Shown here one piece after another: positions 8,441 to 15,903 of a stretch of DNA of 39,872 bases. Position numbers and translations under genes: made by a program. Location: contig JAAYXE010000138.1 of assembly GCA_012516075.1 (NCBI GenBank), positions 1-39,872 on the forward strand, written 5' to 3'. The notes under the pieces were generated by a model. The model saw only the letters and a program-made list of their open reading frames with translations. It was not told the DNA's origin and did no database searches. Positions within the stretch are counted from its first letter, which is position 1; each line of letters opens with the position of its first letter. Source of the stretch: Chloroflexota bacterium. GTDB lineage: Bacteria > Chloroflexota > Anaerolineae > Anaerolineales > UBA4823.

Positions 8441-9634
8441 CTATTTGTCCTTCTGGGCATTGATATAGTGATAACAAGTCACCATATGCGTATCGGTAAC
8501 ATAGACTTCCCGGGGATACTCACCATTACATACGGCCATACGCCGTTCGCAGCGGTCCTTGAAATAGCAGTAGTTCGGCATCTTGATGGGGTTTGGCACG
8601 TTTCCCGGAATGCTGTACAGGCGGTCAACGGAGCGGTTGATAACGGGCTTGGAGGCCATCAGGCCGACAGTGTACGGGTGCAGCGGGTTGTGAAAAACCT
8701 CCGACACGGTGCCTTTTTCCACGATGCGGCCGGCATACATTACCACCACGTAATCGGCCATATCGGCAATAACGCCCAGGTCATGGGGGATGAGCATAAT
8801 GCTCGTATTGATCTTATCCTTGAGGTTTCTCAGCAGGTCGAGAATCTGGGCCTGAATGGTAACTTCGAGGTCTGTGGTGGGCTCGTCTGCGATGATGAGC
8901 ATCGGAGAGCAGACCAGCGCCATTGCGATCATTATGCGCTGCCGCATACCCCCGGAGAGCTCGTGGGGGAACATCGAGTACACCCCTTCGCTGTTGGCGA
9001 TTCCTACCCGATCGATCATCTCGATGGTCATCTTCTTTATCTGCTCGTCAGACAATCCCACGAGATGGTGCCGGATCACCTCTTCGATTTGATCGCCCAC
9101 GCGAAAGACCGGATTGAGGCTGGTCATCGGCTCCTGAAAGATCATGGCAACCGCGCTGCCGCGAATAGTTTCCATGACTTTGGACGGCGTTTTTGCAATG
9201 TCGTAAATTTTGTGTCCCGTATTGAGGCGTATCGATCCTTTGACGATTTGGCCCTGCGGGCGCGGCAGCAGCTGCATCAGCGATAGTGACGTAACGGATT
9301 TGCCGCAGCCCGACTCTCCGACCACTCCCACCGTCTTGCCTTCTGGGATCTCGAAGCTCACGCCGTCAACCGCCTTGACCGTCCCGATGTCGGTGAAGAA
9401 ATAAGTATGCAGAATGTCGAACTCCACCACATTGCGGGGGTCGTTCATCTGCGTCACGTATTCGCTTTCCGGAACGTTCTTGCGGTTGCGCTGCCGTTCG
9501 AATTCTCTGGTGATCCGGCGGTTTTCGCGCGCGATCTTCGCCATTTCCCGCGCGCTTAAACGGCCGTTGTCCTTCTCTGCGCGCCGGGTTTTCGATTTGA
9601 TCCAGTCCATAAGAGTATTCTTTTCACTCGCCAT
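8441..9634 (-). CDS. oppD: Oligopeptide ABC transporter ATP-binding protein OppD
   Basis: A 397-residue ATPase: Walker A GESGCGKS (about 106-113), signature LSGGMRQR, Walker B LIIADE, and a C-terminal oligopeptide domain (CYFKDRC...CNGEY). Two features are odd. There is an N-terminal extension of about 65 charged, probably helical residues before the first beta-strand. The D-loop reads DEPTTDLEVT instead of the usual TTALDVT, and the switch region reads IPHDLG rather than ITHDLG; the switch His is kept. The longest frame starts at GTG 9643 right after the oppC stop, but AGGTG (9645-9641) is six bases from ATG 9634, which is preferred. Part of the opp operon. Confidence 0.92.
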   Translation of the reverse strand: MASEKNTLMDWIKSKTRRAEKDNGRLSAREMAKIARENRRITREFERQRNRKNVPESEYVTQMNDPRNVVEFDILHTYFFTDIGTVKAVDGVSFEIPEGKTVGVVGESGCGKSVTSLSLMQLLPRPQGQIVKGSIRLNTGHKIYDIAKTPSKVMETIRGSAVAMIFQEPMTSLNPVFRVGDQIEEVIRHHLVGLSDEQIKKMTIEMIDRVGIANSEGVYSMFPHELSGGMRQRIMIAMALVCSPMLIIADEPTTDLEVTIQAQILDLLRNLKDKINTSIMLIPHDLGVIADMADYVVVMYAGRIVEKGTVSEVFHNPLHPYTVGLMASKPVINRSVDRLYSIPGNVPNPIKMPNYCYFKDRCERRMAVCNGEYPREVYVTDTHMVTCYHYINAQKDK

Positions 9635-9643
9635 CGTCATCAC

Positions 9644-11400
9644 CTACGTCTGCATCTTCGGGTCGTAAGCATCCCGAAGCCCATCGCCTACGAAATTAAA
9701 GCCCAGCACCGTGAGCAGGATCAGCGAGCCTGCAGGGATCCACATAAACCAGTAGTTTGTCATCACATATGCGTCGGAGGCGACGTTGATGATGCTGCCC
9801 CAGGATGCAAGCGGATATTTGATGCCCAGCCCCAAAAAGCCCAGCGTCGCTTCGATGATGATGATCGAGCCAAGGCCTGCCGTAGCCTGGACAATCAACA
9901 GCGGCATCACGTTGGGAACCAGGTGCTTGAAGATCCTGCGGCTGGTGCGCAGACCTGCAGCTTCGGTTGCGACCATGAAATCCTGCTCGCGCAGAGAGAG
10001 TATCTGGCCGCGTACAATACGCGCCACGCTTGTCCAGCCCAGAATACCCAGGACGCCCATCAGCAGGAAAATTCTTAGCATCGGTGGAACTTCGAGGGCG
10101 TCCATGACCGAACCAAAGATCAGGACCATCGCGTAGAAAGGAATGCTGTTGAAGAGATCGACAACGCGCATCAGCATGGTGTCGACCCAGCCTCCGAAAA
10201 ACCCTGAAATACCTCCGATGATCACGCCGATGGAGACCTCAAGAAAAATGACCACAAAACCAACCATTAGCGATACTCGACCGCCGTACATCAGGCGCGT
10301 CAGGATGTCCATACCGTTATTGTCCAGCCCCAACAGGTGCTCGCGAGATGGGTGTTCATAGGTCCGGATCAGTTCAGTCGGTGTTTCTTTTTTGATGTTG
10401 AAAGTTTTATTGACCCGGACAATGGTGTAATCCGTCACACCGTCCTCGTCCTCAAACGAAAACTTTTCTTCCCGGTTATTGATTGCCTCACGCACACGTG
10501 CTTTGAAATGGACCGGAAGGAATTTCGATTGATCCAGAGGGTTGACGATGATGTCGGACACCTCGGCGAACTCTGCACCTGCAGCATCCAGGATCGTAGC
10601 ACCGCCCTCATCATAGCGGATGCTGTAGATCTGGTCTCCCACCGAAAACTGCTCTTCGTTCTGGTGGAGTGCACGGCTGCTTGCCAGTCTGAACTCGTAT
10701 GAGTCGACGACAGAAGCGCTGTCGGGATCATAAGCATCGTAAACATTCAGACTTGCCAGCGCGACATCATGCTCGGTGGAAATGATGGAGACCTTCTTGT
10801 TTTTCGTAATGCGGTACGTGACGCCATCCAGCGTAAAAGATGTTTCTTTGTTATCGACTGCCTGGTTGTAGGCTTCGATCAGTTCATCCGATATCGTACC
10901 GCCATCCACGGGATGAATTTTTCCCAGGAGTTCCTCGGCAACCGGATCGAGCTGGAGGATGCGGTAGACGTTTTCACCTTCAACCTCGTAATAATAGGTA
11001 TTGTCGCCGTGACTGAAGGTGTTCTGGTTTTTGCCCAGGGCTAGCAAAAATTGGGCGCGCTCGGCACTGTCAAAGCTCTCGCCCTCCGCGATGATGTAGC
11101 GCAGCTCTTCATTATACGTCGCGCCGGCAAAATCCTTACTCATGCTGCCCACACCTTTGAAGACCTGTGTCTGCCCGTAAGGAGAAAAAATGGGCCCCAG
11201 AAATGAGAAGGTGAACATGAACAGCAGGATCACAAAACCGACGACGGCCAGCCTGTTGCGGATGAAGCGCTTGAAAACAAGCATGCCAGGAGAAAGCACC
11301 TTGACACGGCGTGCGTCGTCGAGCTGCATTTCTTCCCCGGGCTCATTTGATGGAGGATTTCCTGTTCCTGATTTTCGTTGAGGTTTTTGATAACAGACAT
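9644..11400 (-). CDS. oppC: Oligopeptide ABC permease OppC with large repeat-containing outer domain; probable 5' frameshift
   Basis: Inner-membrane permease. In the uninterrupted frame (GTG 11410, 588 residues) a first helix lies near 51-77, then about 270 extracytoplasmic residues, then the binding-protein-dependent permease core (about 378-580) with the EAA loop TEAAGLRTSRRIF. OppC is normally about 300 residues; the extra length is four related repeats near 124-151, 180-210, 242-274 and 304-340. The first codons of this frame (11410-11340) use codons unlike the rest and have no good ribosome site. Frame +1 from ATG 11400, well placed behind AGGTG and GGTGG, reads MSVIKNLNENQEQEILHQ and would join the known frame at EEMQLDD if one base were restored in the four-base C/G run at 11335-11338. 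I therefore mark the start at 11400 with a likely indel; ATG 11329 is an alternative internal start. Confidence 0.85.
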
Positions 11401-11412
11401 ATTCCACCACAC

Positions 11413-12402
11413 CTAGTTCGCTCGCACGCGCGGATCCACCACCGCGTACATAATGTCAGCAACGATCAGACTCACCTGGGTGAGAACGATGAGAAATGTC
11501 GCATAGAACATGGCAAAGGGGATATCGCCGCGCAGGATCGCCTGAAAAGATATGTATCCGATCCCCGGAATTTGAAACAGCGTCTCCGTGATCAGTGAAC
11601 CGCCGAATAAACTCGGCAGCAGGTAACTCATATAAGAAACGATGGGGATCAGGGTGTTCCTGAATGCGTGCTTGTTGATGACCACACGTTCGGGCAGTCC
11701 CTTCGCACGTGCCGTGCGGATGTAGTCGGAGTTGAGCACTTCCAGCATATTGGTGCGGGTGTACCGCATCAGGCCGCCGATGTTGAGCATCATCAGCGTA
11801 AGGACCGGCAGGACCATGTGATAGGCCATATCCAGGACCTGTTCCAGCGGGGTCATTGAAGTGAAGTACCTGCCGGTCAGCCCGTATAGATCAAACCAGC
11901 CCAGCTTAATCGAAAAAACATATTTCAAGATGGTCGCAAGGAAAAAGGTGGGCAGCGATATGCCCATCAACGCGAATACCGTGATGCCATAATCCGTTTT
12001 GCTGTACTGTTTCCTTGCGGCTAAGATACCTAGCGGTATGGCGATAAATATTTCAACGATGAGCGTAATGATGTTGATAATGACGGAATACCAGATGACC
12101 TGCGAAAACTTCTCGGTAACCGGAATACCGTAATGCCAGGAGTCGCCAAAATCTCCCCGGATTGCATTGCCCAACCATCCGAAGAAGCCAGGAATGATGC
12201 CGACGTCAAGACCATAAACCTGGTTCAATTGGTCCAGCCATTCCTGATACGTCTTTGTACTTAACGGATTACTCGCTCTCTCCCGTGCGATGGTTTCAAC
12301 ATAGGATGTAGGAAGGCAGCGTATAACGGTGTAGATCACCATCGCTCCAAAGAACGTGATGAACACACCCAGAAAGAGTCTCCTCAGGATGAAGTTCCGC
12401 AT
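11413..12402 (-). CDS. oppB: Oligopeptide ABC permease OppB
   Basis: A 329-residue permease with the expected six helices. N-terminal RNFILRRLFLGVFITFFGA begins helix 1, and the cytoplasmic EAA loop is RTARAKGLPERVVINKHAFR, followed by NTLIPIV. The protein ends DPRVRAN, which is typical of OppB/DppB. The ribosome site AAGGA is five bases before ATG 12402. It is separated from oppA by 116 bases containing a strong hairpin, and followed closely by oppC. It should pair with OppC to form the translocation pore. Confidence 0.95.
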   Translation of the reverse strand: MRNFILRRLFLGVFITFFGAMVIYTVIRCLPTSYVETIARERASNPLSTKTYQEWLDQLNQVYGLDVGIIPGFFGWLGNAIRGDFGDSWHYGIPVTEKFSQVIWYSVIINIITLIVEIFIAIPLGILAARKQYSKTDYGITVFALMGISLPTFFLATILKYVFSIKLGWFDLYGLTGRYFTSMTPLEQVLDMAYHMVLPVLTLMMLNIGGLMRYTRTNMLEVLNSDYIRTARAKGLPERVVINKHAFRNTLIPIVSYMSYLLPSLFGGSLITETLFQIPGIGYISFQAILRGDIPFAMFYATFLIVLTQVSLIVADIMYAVVDPRVRAN

Positions 12403-12457
12403 AGCAATCCTTCAAGGCGTTCCCGGTAAAGGTTGAGATAAAGATAAGGTCAAATTT

Positions 12458-12496
12458 TACGATTGTGAGCCCACCCATCGTGGGCTCACAATCGTA
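12458..12496 (-). promoter_or_regulatory. 17-bp perfect hairpin between oppA and oppB
   Basis: Positions 12458-12474 pair perfectly with 12480-12496 around a 5-base loop (CCATC). On the transcript strand it is followed by AAAAUUUG rather than a U-run, so it is not a standard terminator. In binding-protein transporter operons such intercistronic stems often stabilise the upstream mRNA or partly stop polymerase, which gives more binding protein than permease. That role is inferred from position. Confidence 0.85.
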
Positions 12497-12518
12497 TGGA
12501 AAACTACGGACTTACGGT

Positions 12519-15092
12519 TTACGGAGTCCGCATCTCCAGCAGCTCAACTTCTTTCATCCAGCCCCAGAAAGTGGTGACATCGGGGGTGATGGTGTCGATG
12601 TTGATGCGCTGCGTGCTGAAGATGACGCTGTTCTGCCGCTGGTAGGTGGGGATTTCAACAGCCCAGTCGATGATGATGTCGAGCGCCTGCTTGTAAACTG
12701 CCTTGCGGTAGTTCTGATCGTCGCTCTTGCGGGCATCAAGAATGAGCTGGTCCAGCTCTGCATCGCGGATGTGGTAGTGGTTCGAATCAGAACCGCCCTG
12801 CCCCACAATACCGGAGCTGTGGTAGACCTGGTACATATCCGGGTCGATTGTCGCCTGCCAGGCAGCAGTCCAGAGTTCCTGCGTACCGGCATCCAGAGCA
12901 TCCCAGAGGATGTTGGAGTCGGACGGGTCGTTGATCTTGAGCTCCATGCCGAGTTTGGCCAGAGATGCCTGTGCACCGGTCAGGATAGCGAAGGCCGGGT
13001 GATCGCCGGTGCCGTCGCCGGGGACGATCACTTCGTAGCTCAGCTTTGCGCCTTCAGGAGCTGCTGTAAGCTTGCCATTCTCCACCGTGAAGCCAGCTGC
13101 CTCGAAGAAGCCCAGTGCCGCGGCTTCTGCAGCTGCGTACTTCTCCTCTGGGGTCATGTCAGCCGTGTAGATCGGATCACCATTCACGTCCACCGAGAAC
13201 GCGATCTGATAATCGTCATCGGTCGGCTGGGGAGCAGCCCAGGAGGTGTTCGAGATCGGGTAGTTGATGACGGATGCGGCTTCGCCGTAGTAGCTGTCGA
13301 TAGCTACATCGCGATAGACGGACATAATGGTGGCGAATGCCCTGCGCAGGTTCTTGGACGCCTCGGAGCCAGCTTCGCCGCCAACGTTCACAGTATCAGC
13401 GTTGATGCCGATATAGCCGTAACCAAGGTTATCGACTTTGGTGGTGGTGATAACGTCGCCGGTGATCTCGCCGTTTGAGTTGTACGAGGCCACTTCGTCG
13501 AAGCGGGCGCGTGAGCCAGTCATTTCACCCATGTCGACGGTGCCCGTCTGGATGCCCGAGGCAACTTCCGCTGAAACGGTCTCTTTGAACTGGATTTCAG
13601 CGATTTTCGGGCAGCCCTTGTAGTAGTACGGGTTGGCTTCGAAGTAAACCACCTTGTTTTCGTACTTGACGAACTTGTACGGGCCGCCGCCCATCGGAGT
13701 AGCCGTCAGGCTTTGCTGCTTGGACAGGTCGCCGAAGTCAAAGCCGAACTTGTTGTTCTCGTAATCGTACTTGGAAACATCACCGTAGTAATGCAGTGGG
13801 GTGATGTCGACACCCAGAATACTGTAGACAGCAGGAGCAGAGAAGCCGTTCACGGTAACTTCCACCGTGTACTTGTCGAGCTTCTTAATGCCGGCGATAT
13901 TCGGAACACCCTTACCGCCCATGCTCTCGTCCTGCGGGCCCCAGTAGCCGATGAAGGCGGAGTTCACGTTGCCGAGCACATCGGTGCCGTTGGCGGACTC
14001 AACAGCGGCATATTCGACCGGATCGCCTTCATAAGCGAGGTACGTTTCGTTGTAGTAGTCTTCGACGGTCGGGAATGACTCGACCAGGTCGTAGGTGGTG
14101 CCAGAGGGAGAAGCCACGAAGACGCCTTCATCGTTAACTTCGCCAAAGCCCCACAGCGCCATACCCAGGACGACCTGGAGCCCTTCGCTCTCAGCGACTT
14201 CCTCGGGGGTTTTGCCGATGTATTCTTCGGCGTAGGCATCGCGGTAATTGGCATTGACATAGTCAACGATGCCCTGAACGTCTTTGATCCATTCTTCCTT
14301 CAGGCGGGCCCAGAAGTCTTCCTGCTGTTCTTTCGTCCAGCCATCGCTCTCGGACCATTCGTGATCGGGACCGGCGGCGAAGATATCAGCAGCAATCGCC
14401 GCATACTTGTCATACACATCGCTGGTGGTCTGCGTCTGGTAATCCTTCAGACCCACGATGTCGTAGGACGAGAGTGTGGTCGATCCGACATAGGACGGAT
14501 CCAGCAGGGTATAGTAAGTGAAGATCAGGTCGTCGGCAGTGACATCTACACCGTCAGAGAATTTCATGCCAACCCGCAGTCTGGCGGTGTATTTGGTCGT
14601 GTCTGTGGCCTCATCGTACTCAACCGACACATTGGCAGGTCCTTTGTAAAGGTAGTCCGTGCCGTTGTAGTTGACCACTTCGCCTTCGATGGCATTGAAG
14701 ATGATGCCGCCGGTGCGGTCGGTGGTCAGCAGGTTGATCTGGGTCATGTCAGACACATCACGGTCGTAGGCGGTATCTGCGAAGAACGGGCTGAACTTCT
14801 GAGAAAACGCGCTGTACGCTACGACGAGCGGGGTGTCGATCGTCGGTGCGGTGGGCAGGTTCTCACCATAAGGCTCTTCCTCGAAGACCACCTCGGTGGC
14901 TACAGGTTCCTCAGTCGGCTCCTCGACTTCAGATACCTCAGTTGGTTCTGCTGCGGGGGGCTCGGTTGCTGCGGGCGCTTTGGTTGGTTCTGCAGCGGGT
15001 GCGCTTGTAGGTGCGGGCGTGGGTGTTGAGCAAGCGCCTAACACCATGCTTGCTATAATCAATACAGCAAGTACGACAGATAGCTTTCGCAT
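12519..15092 (-). CDS. oppA: Oligopeptide-binding lipoprotein OppA (SBP family 5)
   Basis: An 857-residue extracytoplasmic solute-binding lipoprotein, first gene of the operon. A short basic start and hydrophobic core end in lipobox VLGAC, followed by a Pro/Thr/Ala/Glu-rich linker to about residue 75. The ligand-binding fold then begins (LVVAYSAFSQKFSPFF). Family-5 features include GMKFSDGVDVTADDLIFTY and MGGGPYKFVKYE. It is much longer than the usual 540-600 residues; part of the excess is an acidic, helical insertion of about 130 residues after DPSYVGSTTL. AAAGGAG abuts the first ATG (15101) and lies nine bases before ATG 15092, which is chosen. It should capture peptides for OppBCDF. Confidence 0.94.
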   Translation of the reverse strand: MRKLSVVLAVLIIASMVLGACSTPTPAPTSAPAAEPTKAPAATEPPAAEPTEVSEVEEPTEEPVATEVVFEEEPYGENLPTAPTIDTPLVVAYSAFSQKFSPFFADTAYDRDVSDMTQINLLTTDRTGGIIFNAIEGEVVNYNGTDYLYKGPANVSVEYDEATDTTKYTARLRVGMKFSDGVDVTADDLIFTYYTLLDPSYVGSTTLSSYDIVGLKDYQTQTTSDVYDKYAAIAADIFAAGPDHEWSESDGWTKEQQEDFWARLKEEWIKDVQGIVDYVNANYRDAYAEEYIGKTPEEVAESEGLQVVLGMALWGFGEVNDEGVFVASPSGTTYDLVESFPTVEDYYNETYLAYEGDPVEYAAVESANGTDVLGNVNSAFIGYWGPQDESMGGKGVPNIAGIKKLDKYTVEVTVNGFSAPAVYSILGVDITPLHYYGDVSKYDYENNKFGFDFGDLSKQQSLTATPMGGGPYKFVKYENKVVYFEANPYYYKGCPKIAEIQFKETVSAEVASGIQTGTVDMGEMTGSRARFDEVASYNSNGEITGDVITTTKVDNLGYGYIGINADTVNVGGEAGSEASKNLRRAFATIMSVYRDVAIDSYYGEAASVINYPISNTSWAAPQPTDDDYQIAFSVDVNGDPIYTADMTPEEKYAAAEAAALGFFEAAGFTVENGKLTAAPEGAKLSYEVIVPGDGTGDHPAFAILTGAQASLAKLGMELKINDPSDSNILWDALDAGTQELWTAAWQATIDPDMYQVYHSSGIVGQGGSDSNHYHIRDAELDQLILDARKSDDQNYRKAVYKQALDIIIDWAVEIPTYQRQNSVIFSTQRINIDTITPDVTTFWGWMKEVELLEMRTP

Positions 15093-15474
15093 TTTCTTCA
15101 TCTCCTTTGGAATGTTCGAAATGATGCTGATGACTCGTGCGTGTTCTTCTGTTAGTTGATTGACACCTCCTCTGCTAATGGGTCAATTTTTTCGGTATAC
15201 GAACCCCCGAAAAAGCTTGAACCATCTTTAGAACAGGATCTCTGATGAAATGGGAAGCGTTCGTTCGAATTAAGGCTTCCTTTTCCGGTTGTTAAAACCG
15301 CTGAAAGATGGGAACCAGGTAAATCTCTCGTAGTTCCCGCTGCGGACTCCACGATCCGGTATCCGGATATCACCCGGCGATCTTCAATCAGTGCCTTCCG
15401 AGATGATAAACAAAACACCGGTTAATAACGTATTCTGTAACGGCGAACCCGGGCGGTCGATTAATGGAGTGGTC

Positions 15475-15515
15475 TTCTGCTTTTCGTCCTGTAATCGATT
15501 ACCCTGCAAGCAGAA
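15475..15515. promoter_or_regulatory. Nested inverted repeats with LacI-type operator core
   Basis: TTCTGCTT (15475-15482) and AAGCAGAA (15508-15515) form an outer perfect inverted repeat. Nearly concentric with it is the 12-bp palindrome GTAATCGATTAC (15491-15502), whose CG centre and TAA/TTA arms resemble LacI/GalR-family operators. It lies about 400 bases upstream of oppA. The regulator identity is unknown. Confidence 0.45.
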
Positions 15516-15589
15516 ACCGGCAATGTTTTTTTAATTATTAATGACCTCAATTTCTTAAGCTTGCCATTTATGTGTGCGAATAGAATATG

Positions 15590-15678
15590 AGGCTTTGTGC
15601 TGGTTAGCACAAACCGCCAATTAAAAAAAATCGGCGGGTACCTCGTTCTCAGTGTTCGCTTGTGGAGGTACTCTGCCT
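15590..15678 (-). promoter_or_regulatory. Predicted multi-branched structured RNA in the oppA leader
   Basis: Three hairpins abut with no bases between them: 15638-15644/15665-15671 (7 bp, 20-base loop), 15614-15622/15629-15637 (9 bp, 6-base loop) and 15594-15601/15606-15613 (8 bp, 4-base loop). AGGC/GCCU (15675-15678 with 15590-15593) can close them, giving a four-way junction. One pair is G-U in minus-strand RNA but A-C in plus-strand RNA, which favours the minus (opp) orientation. No known riboswitch class was recognised. Confidence 0.4.
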
Positions 15679-15903
15679 GGTTAAAAAACTTGCTTTTACC
15701 GACAGGGATACCAAGGGTTAGGCCAGTATACCATGAAATATTTTGACGAGTATAGATTTTAAATCGTTAAAGTTTACGGTGAGAATTATTATGTAATTGC
15801 GCTGTATGACGCGTATAATGCCATCCAGAACTGTCTTACCCCCCCTTCTGGAAAGTAAAAAATATTATTCCAGTTTACCCCGGCTGATCCGATGGGCCTG
15901 CGA

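Larger units (their letters stand above)
15093..15903 (-). other. Long upstream/leader region of the opp operon
   Basis: About 810 bases separate the SpoIIE gene from oppA. No gene is supported: the 88-codon minus-strand frame at 15152-15418 has no family signal. The stretch holds a predicted multi-arm RNA fold (15590-15678), nested inverted repeats around GTAATCGATTAC (15475-15515), a consensus-like -10 TATACT on the minus strand (15725-15730), and an AGGAGGTG purine tract at 15164-15171 with no start codon at a usable distance. It may be a promoter plus a regulated 5' leader. Confidence 0.5.

Noticed and set aside
15152..15418. 88-codon minus-strand open frame upstream of oppA
   Set aside because: No family motif, hydrophobic pattern or ribosome site; it lies in the leader region and its codon use looks random.
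15102..15420. T-box riboswitch upstream of oppA
   Set aside because: The conserved T-box sequence with its paired tRNA-sensing bulge and a specifier loop could not be found on the minus strand.
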